This document shows positions 11,379 to 23,134 of a DNA stretch of 64,000 nt, piece after piece (the stretch's first letter is position 1; each line of letters starts with the position of its first letter). Both the position numbers and the translations under genes were made by a program. This DNA is from Diaporthe sp. PMI_573 (taxonomy: Eukaryota; Ascomycota; Sordariomycetes; Diaporthales; Diaporthaceae): positions 1,302,001 to 1,366,000 of the forward strand of contig JAJTUP010000010.1 of NCBI GenBank assembly GCA_021399435.1, in the 5' to 3' direction. The notes under the pieces are model-generated. The model was given only the letters and a program-made list of their open reading frames with translations. It ran no database searches and was not told where the DNA came from.

Positions 11379-13202
11379 TCACCGCAGGCCGATAACACTC
11401 ATCTCCAGAGTCCAGACTCGTCGGATCCACACCTTGAGCTTCCCCTGCACGCCGTCGACGTTGTCGAGCTCTACGCCCTCCCACCAACATCTCCTGGCCG
11501 GCTTCCGCCAGAACAGCAACAGCTTCTGTGCCATGCCCACAGCGTTGTTGCCCATTTCGTTACCACGGATGTCACTGCGAAGCCTTGCGAGGGCAAGACT
11601 GCAGACGACGGCCTTGTTAGGCTCACCGGCGCGGTGTCCCCACTGGTCGTCGTGATTAAAACCACTGTGTCATGCTGTCAGCTCAATGCTCTCGCCAGAA
11701 ACGCGGGTCGGCGCTAGAGACTCTGGGGAAACAACACAAAACATACCCGGCTGTCAACATCTCAATCAGATGAGCCTCTGTAGTCCCGGGCTCGTCGCTT
11801 CGCTTCAGCCCGGAGAAGATGCCGTCTTGCTTCAAGAGCGCCCTGGCTGCGGCCCTTTTCACCTCCATCATCTCCGGCTGCTGGATATCTGCCTTTGGCG
11901 GGATGACATAGAAGTCGAGGTCCTCGCGCAAAACTATGATGCCCGCCCTCTTTGAAGAGTCGTCACGGCCTGCACCGCCCAGCGGCTCGATGGGCAGCGC
12001 ATCGCCATCTTGCGATGGTGGCGGTGACGACTCAGCCGGGATTGACGAGGCAACCTTGCGGAAAAACTCAAGCATGTACTGTAGAGATTCTGGGTCGTAC
12101 TGGTGAGCGTGACAACGGTGTCAGTCTCACAATATTTCCACGAGTCATCACCGAGGGGGCTGAGTGCAGCAACTACTAACATCGACTTGAATGGCATCGC
12201 CGTCGGTCGAGCCGCCCATATGCCCTTCGGGGAAGAGGCCATTGGGGAAGAGCGACAGCAGCACAAACTCGGGGAGCGTCAGGAGCTCGTCGCGGGAGAG
12301 GATGAACCGCGTGCCCCTGATGTTGCGCATTAGCTTCGACGTCCTCGCACGTCCAAAGACCACAGATGTGGGGCTGAGCATACCTAAGGTCCATGGTTAT
12401 GGTCTCATCGGCGCCGACATCTTGGTTCATCATGTCAGTAATTGTGACCCAGCAAGCCAGTCCGGCACTCCTCACCTCCAAGTGTGTTGACGGGCGGTCC
12501 GCCCTGTTGCACCTGAGTAATGATACTCGAGGCTCCTCCTGCGGCAGCCATCAGGTATGTGAAAGACTGGAGGGGACTGTAACCCTCCGAGTAGGCTGGT
12601 GGTGGTTCGGCGTCGTCGTCCTTGGTGCGCGAGCTACTCTCGGCCTTTGTGTCCTGGGGGAGGAGGCGTTTAGTCTCGGCGAGGGTCTCTTGGTAGGTGT
12701 TGGGCGGTTCCGAGGAGCTCGACGCGGCCGGCGGCTCGTAGGCAGGAGCAGGGGACTTGTCGCGCTGTGCGGGTTCTGGATCGTAGAGGCCGGAAGGAGC
12801 TACGGCAGAGGCAGAGGGATCGTCGGCCTCAAGCACAGAAGCAGGGCTGTGTTGGTCCGGCGGCGGAAAGCTGGCAAAAAGAGAGGAGAAGGGCGGAGGT
12901 GCGGTCCGGTTAGAAACGAGCGACGTAGCAGTCGGGCGGGATACTTCAGAGGCAGGGTACTGAGGCGGCGGAGGCTGCGGTGTTGCCCCTGGGCGCTGGG
13001 TGGGGCGGACGATGCTGTCGTCGTCGTCGGCAGCTGCTGGTGATGCAGGAGATACGGCTGGTGACTGGTCGTGGAGGCTCTCCTGGCTGTGCCTGGGGGT
13101 GGGATCGTCAGGCCGTGGCAGGGCTTCGTCGACGAGTGGTCTCGAATGGCTTGACCCAGAGGACACGGAACGTCCCCGACTGGATTCCTGTGGTGCTGAC
13201 AA
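11379..13202 (-). CDS. WHI2-like BTB-fold protein, 5' end unresolved
   Basis: Minus-strand exons: 13202-12476 (5' limit uncertain), 12420-12384 (a 37-nt microexon), 12316-12181, 12099-11747 and 11664-11379. All junctions are GT-AG and keep frame. After a long Pro/Ser-rich disordered N-terminus comes ETITMDLRGTRFILSRDELL followed by TLPEFVLLSLFPNGLFPEG, then YDPESLQYMLEFFRKVASS and a C-terminal KLLLFWRKPARRCWWEGVEL. This arrangement resembles the BTB/POZ-like fold of yeast Whi2, which activates the Psr1/Psr2 phosphatases in the general stress response and nutrient sensing; the assignment is by motif memory only. The frame is open upstream to an in-frame TAG near 13314 but contains no ATG before residue 220 or so, so the true start must lie in an unplaced upstream exon; 13202 is only a frame marker (TTG), not a claimed start codon. 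Confidence 0.65.
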
Positions 13203-14342
13203 TTTGGCTGGTGTGGAGACGGTACTGGGCTCCGTCTTGTGCTGTGAGTCTGGGGATATTGGCAGCTTCGTCGTCGGTCGGCGGGCGGTGCTGGACAGCA
13301 GGGTGGGCGGCTAGAGCATCAGGAGGTGGTTGATTGACGGGCTGGCCGGTCGGCGGGGTCTTGTTGGGCGAGGCGGACGGAGCAGAGCAGAGGAGAGGAT
13401 TGAGGGATGAATATGCAGCACCGAACACGGCGAGACGACAACAATTACTAGCAAAACAGTGCCGACAACCTTTGGAGTTCTCACAATCAAACGGCGGCAC
13501 GCATTGGACAGAGGGCTGACGAGGGCAGATTGAAGACTGGTGTAGTGGAATTGCGCTTCAGTCGGATCGAAATGAACAAGAGATGAAGGTCCAAAGTTGC
13601 AGTAAGCGAGTGCCGAATCAGGCAAGACGCTCCAGCTCTGCAGCCAGCTGCCCCTGGGCGGCCCTGGTGGCACCCGAGAGGGGACTCCCCGGCTCAGGTA
13701 CGCTACCTGGGCACGTGCGAGGTAGGTACTGTACCTACTACTCAGGCTCTCCGGCTCAGCACCACCCTGCTACGGAGCACGTGTGTGGCATTGGCATCTT
13801 GTTTGAAGTCTAACGATGTTGACTGTAGCTGTCTGCAGACGAACGAATCTTGACCATCAGGCAGGGTTGGCGCGTCTGCCAGTACCTGTAGATAGATACT
13901 TGCTCGGGTGTCCGCTACGCCGCTACAGCATCTATGGTGCTCACTGCCCTCCTGTGGGATGATCTCTGATAGGATACCTACCCTCCTACATGACAGCCTC
14001 CTGTAGGATAACCTCCTATGGCATACCCTCCTGTGGGATAGCCTCCCTTCGGAAGACGTCCTGTAGGAAACTCTTCTACGGAACAACTTCCCATGGAATA
14101 ATCAGACACGAGGCATACAAGCTAAAGGGGCTCTATAATGATGTTTCCGACTTTTTTTGCGAATGTGGCTGTGTTACTGTAATAATGTATGTGGTATGTG
14201 CACGTCGTCACTCAACAGCTCTCAACCGTTTCACACAAGATTCTGGCCAGAAACGAGTGCTTCATGGCCAAGATCACTGGATGGCATACAGGAAGGCAAA
14301 TAAGAAGAAGGGTTATTTTTGTTTGGTTTCTGATGGGTCGTT
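13203..14342. other. WHI2-like 5' region and GPATCH1 3' flank
   Basis: From 13203 to about 13800 this should contain the missing first exon and promoter of the WHI2-like gene (minus strand); no ATG-containing exon with a convincing donor was found. GGTACTGTAC lies at 13725-13734 in a GGTAGGTACTGTACCTAC context. The right half (about 13905-14195) is occupied by the dispersed repeat listed separately, and 14200-14342 is the 3' flank of the G-patch gene. Confidence 0.5.
13905..14195 (+). repeat. Dispersed repeat copy A with 15-bp palindromic units
   Basis: Begins with GTGTCCGCTACGC and CAGCATCTA, continues with degenerate ~15-bp tandem units of the type CCTCCTGTAGGATAA (clearest at about 13980-14100), then AGGGGCTCTATAATGATG, and ends with GGCTGTGTTACTGTAATAA followed by TGTATGTG. 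The same order of blocks is seen in copy B at 22553-22882. It lies just downstream of the GPATCH1-like stop codon, antisense to that gene. No coding capacity or terminal inverted repeats were seen. Confidence 0.75.
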
Positions 14343-16558
14343 CTAACTCTCTTCATCGCTGCTGTCGCCAAAGATAGCCTTGAACACCTCCTCGCCGGCC
14401 CGATTGGCCTCCAACGCCTCATTCCTGCTACTATCCACCAAGACCACCTGCTTCAACGGGCCGGTGGGCTCCATTGGGTCGTTTGGTGCTGTCGCGGGGG
14501 GCTTGAACGAGGTGTCCTGGCTCATACCCCGTGTAGCCGTGGGCCCAGGTGGTCTCTGCGCTTCTGGGGCGTCAACATCTGCCTCAGCTTGGACATGCGC
14601 CGGCGGCTTGACATTGAATCGTTTGCACAGTAACCGTGTTGGATGCCAATCACGAGTCGATCGCGTCATGGGTCCGTACATGCCCATCCTCGCCGCCGCC
14701 TCAGCTGGGTCCTCTGGTTTGGATGGTGGTTTGGAGAGCGGGCCGGCATCTCCAGCCTTTCCGTCGGAGCCGCTTGCCAGGGTGGAAGACGATGACGACG
14801 TTGTGAACCTGGAGGCCATCGAACCAGTCATTGGCCGGAATATCCTGGCAACATTGTAGAACTCGTGGAACTCCTGCATCCACTCATCATTGGTCATCTT
14901 GGCCGGCTTACGGGGCGGCTCGCTGCTCAAGCCGGCTTGGAGCTCGAGATAGCCTCTGTAGCGAGATCGCTTGTCGTCGTTGTCTCCGTACGGCCCGCCG
15001 CCCGCGGCTCCCCTCGCCATGGCGCCCAGGGCACTCTGCTTGTCCAATTGTGGTATCTTTTCCAACAGACTGCGTCGTTTCTCCTCCTCCGACAGTGCAT
15101 AGCCTTCCGGGATCTCGCCTTTGGCTTCCGGTAGGTCCGCTTTCCCGGTCGCCGCTGCCAGGCGGTCTCTGGCAGAGACGGATAGAAAATCAAACACCGA
15201 CTTCCCCGGCAGTTGCTTCTCTCCCAGTATAGCAGCTCGGCTCAATGGGTTCAGCTGAGAGGCCTTTGCAGCATCGGCCATTGACTTGTGGTCCGACGCG
15301 TCACGATTTGACTCGGGGTCTTTGCTCGACTTCCAACCCGCCGGTATCTCTGGTGGTGGGAACTTGCCGTCGGCATTGATCATAGAAATCAGGGGATCCG
15401 ACTCTTGACCCAGAACGAATCCTTCCAAGGGTGGCCGACCATCGTGACACTTCCGTACGCCGCTGAGGGCCGCTTTCACCACGGCCTTCCGTCTCGACAC
15501 GAAAACTGGTTTGGATCCAAGAGCTGGATTCGCCGGGGTAGAGTTCGCGTCCTTCTTCTTCTTGACGTTCTTGCTGCCGCCAATCACCCTGTTGTACGAT
15601 AAACGCGGCCCCATCTCGTATGGGTCTTCGTCATCAGAGCCGGTGTCATTCAGCACCCCCATGCCAATACCCCCACGGGCTTTGGTGTTCTTACTTTTGT
15701 TGCCTTTGGAGCCTAACAGCCGAGGGCGGCCAAGGCTGAACTCTTGGCCGTCCGCATCTTCGTCGTCAGACTGTGCAGGCTGGCCGGCGCGTGATGATGC
15801 AAGCGGCGTAAGCCTTGATTCCCCATCAAATCCAAGCCCCTTGCGGTCGGTCTTGCGGACGAGTTGTATCATGGGGGCATTATCCGGCGCGAACAGGTAA
15901 GTATCGCTTGTGCCCCCCGTTCCTGGATTGGCTCCCACACCGAGTTCCGCCTTCCTCCGTATCTTGGGCCCGACCCCTTGGCCTTCTTTCCAGCCCATCC
16001 TCTTGAGCAATTTCGTGCCCATGGTCTCGCCCTGTACGTGTAACAGACCAGCCAGCCCCCCGGGGCGACCGGGGTCGGCGTCTGTTGCGCCCAGGCCAGC
16101 AAACGAGTTCGAAGTCTGCAGCTTCTCGGCCTCCTGCGCGTCGGCGAGGTCCTCTTCATCCATGAAGTCCTCGGGTCGCTGGCTGGTGGCAGACTTGTCA
16201 TCCCTGCGGCGGTTTGACCGCGACGAGACAAAGGTAGAGGGCGCCCATCCCTCCTTGGATCCTACGGTGTTGAAGTAGCTATCGCGCAGACGAGGATCAG
16301 CAATGCGACTGGTTGGCTCGGTGGTGGGGAGAGAGACTTGGTGACGGCTTACCCAGCGCTCCAGCCTCCAGTAAAGGCGCCGTGCAGGCGCTTCCTGCCC
16401 CTCTCGTCCCTCACCTCTTGCTTCCAGACGGGAACGTAGGAGCCATCATCACGGACGTCAGGGTCTAAGGGCGGCAGCGACGTGCCATATGCGACGTAAG
16501 GGGACTGTGATTTCTGGAGATCGGCCTCGTATTGCGCGCGCGTCCGCTTGTAGGACAT
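14343..16558 (-). CDS. GPATCH1-type G-patch RNA-processing protein
   Basis: Two exons on the minus strand: 16558-16353 and 16278-14343, intron 16279-16352 (GTAAGC...GATAG); 713 residues. The N-terminal block [20 protein letters not shown] and [19 protein letters not shown] is the conserved DUF1604-type region of GPATCH1 homologues, which the intron interrupts. It is followed at about residue 152 by a G-patch ([20 protein letters not shown], then GPK), the glycine-rich motif that binds and stimulates DEAH-box RNA helicases. The rest is charged and serine-rich with a late conserved block [19 protein letters not shown] followed by WMQEFHEF. Family members are spliceosome-associated nuclear proteins. 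The gene is divergent from the KIN1-like kinase, with 2.4 kb between starts. Confidence 0.88.
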
Positions 16559-18961
16559 GTGGAGAGCCTTGTGGGAGCTCGCGGGGGGGATCTCTGGGGC
16601 CGGGGGACCCTGTTGGTGAGAGCATAGACCCGGTCCGAAGAGAAGAGGCGGGTGTGCGCGGTAGAAAGCCAGCAAGCAGTGCCTGGAGTTGGGATAAGTA
16701 CTTGGTAGATTGGGGTCTGGTGAAGCTCAACGGCAGGCTTGAAAGTGCGTATAGCTCTCACTGCCTACCGGGCCTTGCATCTGCAGGTCCCGAGGTTGCA
16801 GGGGTTCGGGGCTGGCCCGTCCGTCCAGTACTGTCAATGTCTGTGTGTCTTTGGGCTCTTATCGATACAACACACAGGTCTGCTGCCCCCCCTGCAAGCA
16901 AGGCTGATCAGCATCCGATCGGCCTGTCAGCCCTCCAGCCAGCCAGCTCTTGGGAAAGGTCACAGCAGCCCAAGCCAAACTGGGCCAAGCTCATGGTAGC
17001 GGGTTCATCCGAAAATATGGAAACATGCTTAACTCAGGTACCCCTTTACTGATGTGTGTCCACTGTAGGCTCCTGCACGTATACCATAGTACTGTACACA
17101 GTAAGACCTGAGTGGAGAGCACACCTGGAGGCAGATGTGTTTTGCACATGTACATTTGCCCTGGTCTAAGATGTCGTGGGCCTGACCTGTTGGCAATTTC
17201 TCATGCACTATGGGGCTAGTGCTGTGCCGTGGCGTCCTGCACCGTGGAATCGGGGGAGGATCGTGGGAGATGATGTTGCAACGTCAGCAGACGCACGAGG
17301 GAGGGACCTGGTGCTGTCTGATGGAGCACGCGTCAACCCACACCATAGTACTGTGTAGAAGACAGTTTCAAGAAACATTCAAAATCTGCCGTGATGGGTT
17401 CCCGGTTGACAGGTCTGGCCCCTTCAAATTGCACTGGGCACAGCAGGTGTGGCCTGGAGTCCTGGGCACAGGTGGCAGAGTAGATACTTAGACATGACAG
17501 ATACAGCAAAGGGGACCGAGACAGGAGACAGCCACAGTGTTCCGCTGAACGTTTATTTTATTTTTTTTGCTAGGCCTCCCTACCCAGCTTGGAACCGGAT
17601 CCTCCACCGTTGCCCACCCCCAGTTCCATTAAGCTCCCGCCACCTGCTCCCTCTGCCCTGTCGCAAGCACCGTACCAGCCTCCCCCCCCCATTTTCCCCA
17701 AAGTGTCCCCACCCACCCGGTCTGCTTTCACGCTGTACCGACTCGTTTGCTTGCTTGTTGCGCTGCTCTGCATACGGTATCCAGACTACTACGGAGTAAT
17801 TACACGTACTACCTACCTAAGGTACCTAGGTATCTACAGAACTGGCGTGCACAGGCTGTCAATAATCCCAACTAGTTTCCATCTGTCGTGCCTGGTCGAC
17901 CTGACCGGAACACAACCCATTGCTTTGGCAGGACCTGGACTACCCTGGACTACCCTGGACCACATGCGCCACCGCATGTGCGGCATGAGTAGGCGAGCAC
18001 CGTGACTGTTGACAGCAGCAAGCCGAAGACGTGACGGAGGCGGAGACGGAGGCGGAGACGGAGACGGTCCAACTTGACGGCGACAGGGCCTGCGAGGGCG
18101 ACTGCTTCGTGCTTCGCAAGACACAAAGGAAAGGGGGGGAGGGATTGTTTATTCCTTGGTTCCTGTCCCGACTTCCCTGGGCTGCCCTGCTCACCACACG
18201 GTACAACTCAACACCACGCTATCCCAGGATAGGCCCCTGTACAGCTGCTCTGCTCTCTCCTGTCAGTCGCCAAGTTTCCCCATCGCCGGCAGCCCAGCCC
18301 GTTCGTGTACGGATCCCCTTAACGCCCCCCCAAATGATAGCAGCAATTTCGCCCGGCCCCAAGGCTCCTCTCCCTGATCCACAACGGCCTCAACTCGACC
18401 CCAACCGCCACGCCCACGCCCATCCAAAAGACCCTTCATCTCCATCTCGCTCCCAGTCCGCAGCAGCCTCGACCTCCACCACCTGACAGCCCAGCACCCT
18501 CCCGCCCACGGTACCTCCGTGCCTGTCCCTGGCCCTGGCCCTGCTTATGGTCCTGGTCCTGTTGCTGCCGCCGCCGCCGCTGCTGCTGCTGCTGCTGCTG
18601 TAGCCCCCCCCGGGTGGCCTAGGCCCAGAACCAGAACCACGACTCCTCTGCCACTCCCAATCGTGCCCTCCTCGGTCTCCCACCCCCATTCCCACCCGAG
18701 CAGCAACGCCAGCCGGCACAGAGAAACTCCAGTCCTGCCCAAACCCACGAGCATGAGCATGAGCGGACAGGTCTAGCCCACCAAAACCCGAGAAGCACCA
18801 GCAGAGAGAGAGTGAGAGAGTGAGAGAGAGAGAGAGAGTGAGGGACAGAGCCCTCTCCGCCACCAAGGGCCAACCCGTTACCGTCATCCTCTCGTCCGCG
18901 CACCCTCGCGCCAGCCAGCTCCCGTTCTCTCATCCCCCCACCCCCTCGCCCTCCTGTAGCC
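16559..18961. other. Divergent intergenic region with several short repeats
   Basis: Upstream region of the G-patch gene (left) and the KIN1 kinase (right). It contains AGTACTGTAC at 17088-17097, a related AGTACTGTGT near 17348, GGTACCTAGGTA at 17821-17832, a purine-rich imperfect repeat of GGAGGCGGAGAC at about 18030-18066, a GCC/GCT trinucleotide tract at 18563-18602, and GAGAGTGAGAGA repeats at about 18805-18840. The right 900 bases probably form the long KIN1 leader, with several short upstream open frames. No gene seen. Confidence 0.6.
18563..18602. repeat. GCC/GCT trinucleotide microsatellite in the KIN1 leader
   Basis: A run of CCG units passes into CTG units immediately before TAG, about 360 bases upstream of the KIN1 start codon. 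It lies in non-coding leader or promoter sequence as far as the gene model shows. Confidence 0.85.
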
Positions 18962-21891
18962 ATGGCTACCACCGTTGCACACAACACCGGCCCTGCTGCC
19001 GTCCCCTCCTCCGCCGACCCACGGTCTTCTGGTCAACCCAAGGCCAGGTCTCGGACCACGATACCGACACAATCGGGGAAATGGATCCTGGGCAAGACAA
19101 TCGGCGCCGGCAGCATGGGCAAGGTCAAGCTGGCAAAAAAGGAGGACAGCAACGAGCAGGCAAGTGTGCCAATCACACCGTCTTACAACCGTCTCAAGAG
19201 CCATGCTAACGTTCGTCCCCAAACCTCCAGGTCGCGTGCAAGATCATCCCCAGGGGTGTTACCGACGACGGGCACCACAGCCGGGCAGACAAGGAGCGTA
19301 ATGAGCAGGGCAAGGAGATCCGCACCGCTCGGGAGGCTGCCATAGTCACCCTGCTCAATCACCCCTACGTGTGCGGCCTGCGAGACGTCGTCAGGACCAA
19401 CTACCACTGGTACATGCTGTTCGAATATGTCAACGGCGGTCAGATGCTGGACTACATCATCTCCCATGGGAAGCTCAAGGAGAAACAGGCGCGCAAGTTC
19501 AGCCGTCAGATCGCCAGCGCCCTCGACTACTGCCACCGGAACAGCATCGTCCACCGCGACCTCAAGATCGAGAACATCCTCATCAGCAAAATGGGTGACA
19601 TCAAGATCATCGACTTTGGCCTCAGCAACCTGTTCTCCCCCCGTGGCCACCTCAAGACCTTCTGTGGTAGCCTGTACTTCGCCGCGCCGGAGCTCCTCCA
19701 GGCTAGGGCATACACCGGGCCCGAGGTCGATGTGTGGAGCTTTGGTATCGTCTTGTATGTTCTGGTCTGCGGGAAGGTCCCCTTCGACGACCAGAGCATG
19801 CCTGCGCTTCACGCCAAGATCAAGAAGGGTCTCGTTGATTATCCCAACTGGCTGTCGAGTGGTAAGGTTTCCCAACATTGCCCCCCCCCCCACTGAACCG
19901 CCCAGTTGCTAATATTGGTGTCTACAGAGTGTAAGAACCTGCTCTCCCGGATGCTGGTCACGGATCCCAAGCAACGAGCCACCATGGCCGAGGTCATGGC
20001 TCACCCTTGGATAAACAAGGGCTACAGCAGCCCGCCCGACAACTTCCTGCCCCGCCGTGAGCCCCTCACCCTGCCACTGGACCCGGAGGTCATCAATGCC
20101 ATGACTGGTTTCAACTTTGGACCGCCCGAGGTCATCAAGGCGCAGCTGACCCGCTTGGTCGAGTCGGAGGAGTACCAACGCGGTGTCCGCCTCTATCAGC
20201 AGGAAAAGGATCTGCCCCAACCGTCCAAGGATGGTGACAAGAAAAGAGGCATGTTTGACTTCTATAAGCGTCGCAATTCCATGACCAGCAGGGACACATT
20301 AACTGCACCGAGCAGCGAGGCCCTCGCACTCGGAAATGACCCCCTCAACGCATTCAGCCCACTTCTTTCTATCTACTACCTGGTCAAAGAGAAGCAGGAC
20401 CGGGAGAGGGTTGACGTCGTGCCGACCATGGCAACGCAACAACCCCCCGTCCAGAGGGAGAAAGACCCCGTCCCTGAGATAGCGCCGCCAAAAGAGGCCC
20501 ACACCAATGCTTCGGCATATGAGATGCCAGGCGAGAAGGCGACCGGCGGGAGAACAAGGCCGCGAGCACGGACACATGGGGAAGACGATGTGCCTGACAA
20601 GGCGCTTTTGTCGCCAAAGGCCGCCCTTGGCCCAGAGGCACAAGCACAGACAACGGACAGGCCTGAGAAGAAGGAGAGCGCGGCAGCTGGCATCCTCAGG
20701 AGGTTCTCCACGAGGAGACGCCCGAGGGATGGCGAGAGGCCGGAGAAGGACCGGTCGCACCCTCCACAAGTCCACGTCCACTCCCCGTCTGAACAACCGC
20801 CGGTGCCGGGCATACCACCTCGGAAATCCTTCAGCATCAGGCGTTCAAGGCGCGACAAGGAAGATGGATCAAGCTCCCGGCTGCGCTCGGGCAGCAGCCA
20901 GCCTCAACACAGCGAGTTGCTGAGCCCGCCTCTCTCTGCGGGTGCCAATGTGCACGGTCAGAAGAAGGTCCTCGGGCGATCTACCAGTGTCAACTCTGCA
21001 GAATTCCGCAGGAGACGGGCCATGGCATCGCATGGATCAACGACAGACACCGAGGGCAAGGAGCCACCACCCACGAGTGGCTCGGACCAGTCCATGGAAA
21101 GGCCGAAAGCACAAGCTGAGAGCAGGGGCACGGCTGCCTCGCGGTCTGTCTCCATGAGGGCCAAGTCTCTGGGCCATGCGAGGCGCGAGAGTATCCAAGC
21201 GCGGCGAGCCCGCCGCGAGGAGCAGCGGGAGCTGAACGTGCCAGAGGAAACGGACGTGGAGCTCGGCGACCAGAGCGGCCTGTCCAACGATGAACGCCAC
21301 GACAACCCAAGCCTCGCAAAGCCCGTCTTCCTGAAGGGTCTCTTCAGTGTGAGCACGACCTCGACAAGGCCCGTGCCTGAGATACGGGCAGATCTCAAGC
21401 GGGTGCTCAAGCAACTTGGCGTGGACTACAGCGAGATTCGGGGCGGGTTCCGTTGCATTCATTCACCCAGCATAGACCTGAAGAAGGTCGACCCGCCTAA
21501 CAGCCCGAATCAGACCCCTGGCCACAGGAGACGTTTTAGTTTTGGTCTCCGGGGCGAGCGTGCAGATGACGTGCGCGATGTGCTGGAAGGGAACCAGCCC
21601 AACACGCCGAGAACCCCCGGCCGGGCCCGGGATGACCGAAGCAGCAGCAACTCGGATGTTTCAGACATTGACAATTCGCGTGACACCGGGGGGCCGTCGA
21701 GGGCTCCTATGGGAGAAACGACGACCCGGGTACAGGACGATCTAGGCGGAAACATGGTTCTCGAGTTTGAGATTTTCATTGTTAAGGTACCCATGATCAG
21801 CTTGCATGGTATCCAGTTCAAGCGCATGACCGGCAACACGTGGCAATTCAAGAACATGGCAGACCAAATATTGAGGGAACTTCGGCTATGA
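18962..21891 (+). CDS. KIN1: KIN1/PAR-1 (MARK) family polarity kinase
   Basis: Three exons: 18962-19159, 19231-19861 and 19928-21891; 930 residues. The N-terminal kinase domain (about 40-320) has the glycine loop GAGSMGKV, the ATP lysine in VACK (K70), [11 protein letters not shown] and the T-loop [14 protein letters not shown] typical of the LKB1-activated AMPK-related group. It is followed by the Kin1-specific [20 protein letters not shown] segment. The middle is long, charged and disordered. The C-terminus (about 880-930, [20 protein letters not shown] with a basic following segment) is a KA1 membrane-binding domain. Kin1/PAR-1 kinases govern cell polarity, exocytosis and septation at the cell cortex. 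Intron 1 must use a GC donor (CAG|GCAAGT ... CCAG|GTCGCG), since no GT alternative keeps the frame; intron 2 is GTAAGG...TACAG. Confidence 0.93.
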
Positions 21892-23134
21892 TAGAAAGAC
21901 GGCATGGCCCGTAGCGATCCGGCAACGCGCCGCGGTCGCTGTAAAGAGGCGGGACTCAGTGGCGAGGAGGGGCGCTTAATGACGAACCAGCAAACGCAAT
22001 GTGTGTTAGAAAGAAGGGAAGCGGTACGATTTGGCAACGACTCATGCATCCGGCAGCACTCGCTCGGGGTCTTCTTTCTTTTCACTTTCTTTCCGACCGG
22101 GCCCGATAAATAGCCCGGTCGATATCCGACTACAGATGCAACAAGAGGAATGCTGCGTCTTGAGCGCCACCGGGGGTCAGAGGAGGGGTGGTGGAAACGA
22201 GAGCATGAGCGGCACTGCATAGGCATTGCATAGCACAGCAAAGCACAAGCGGTGCTTTGTTTTTGCTTTGCTTGCATATGGGCATGTAGTACTTTTAATA
22301 GGCATCTCCCGAGAGGACAGTAGAAGGGATCACTAATGCAATTCAGAGTGGCGGTGCATGTACACGTTTTTTGGATCTTGTCTTTGCCTCGACCGCCTAC
22401 TTATTTTGGTGTAGAGGAATTCAGTATCAGCCACAAACACACACACACACAGCTCTGCATGTTGTCACGAAAGTGTGAGATTAATATGTAATCAAGTAAC
22501 TTCAGTGGTTTTTTTTCTCTTTTTCTTGTTTTATTGTTTTACAAGCCTTGGTCATGTGTCCGCTACGCGGCCAGAGCATCTAGAGTAGAGTAGACCACCT
22601 GGGCAGTACTCCCTGCCAGACCTCCTGTTGAATAGACCTCCTACTAAATCACCCCCTATTGAGTAACCTCCTGTAGAATAACCTCCTATAGGATACCCTC
22701 TTGTAGGATATCCTCCTATAAGGTAAACTCCTATAGCAGGACTTCTGAACTTCCTATGGGATATACTCCAATTGGTAACTAGCCAGCAGGCAAGTAGCCG
22801 CAGGGGCTCTACGATGACATTTAGGAAATTTTGTGCGCGTAGCTGTGTTACTGTAATAATGTTTGTGATTTTTATGTGGTATCTTTGAAACTGAGAGCGA
22901 CTGTGGCTTCCTCAGCCTGCAAGTGCCAACAGATATTGCCTTTCACAATGTCGAGGGGCCATGTGTGGTCTGATGGCCTCGGTGTTGACTGGTTATTGAT
23001 ATCACGGATGGACCATGCTCATTTAATCATATGCCACGTTTTGCCTACGGGGACGTGGGATGCGGCGATTTGTTCAGGCGGGCTGGAGCTCTTTCCAGCT
23101 GGGGAGCGAGCACCTCATCCAGGGAAAACATACG
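21892..23134. other. 3' flanks with dispersed repeat
   Basis: Convergent region between KIN1 (plus) and the RNase H-tail gene (minus). It contains an AC dinucleotide run at about 22437-22450, an AT-richer stretch near 22480-22550, and the dispersed repeat copy B. The right part (about 22890-23134) is the 3' flank of the minus-strand gene. No gene recognised. Confidence 0.55.
22553..22882 (+). repeat. Dispersed repeat copy B with 15-bp palindromic units
   Basis: Starts GTGTCCGCTACGCGG with GAGCATCTA, then about ten tandem units with a 15-16 bp period whose consensus is CCTCCTATAGGATAA, and ends AGGGGCTCTACGATGACA ... GTAGCTGTGTTACTGTAATA. The unit core TCCTATAGGA is a perfect palindrome, so single strands could fold into a series of hairpins. 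Block order and flanks match copy A. It lies about 660 bp downstream of the KIN1 stop, on the same strand as that gene. Confidence 0.8.
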
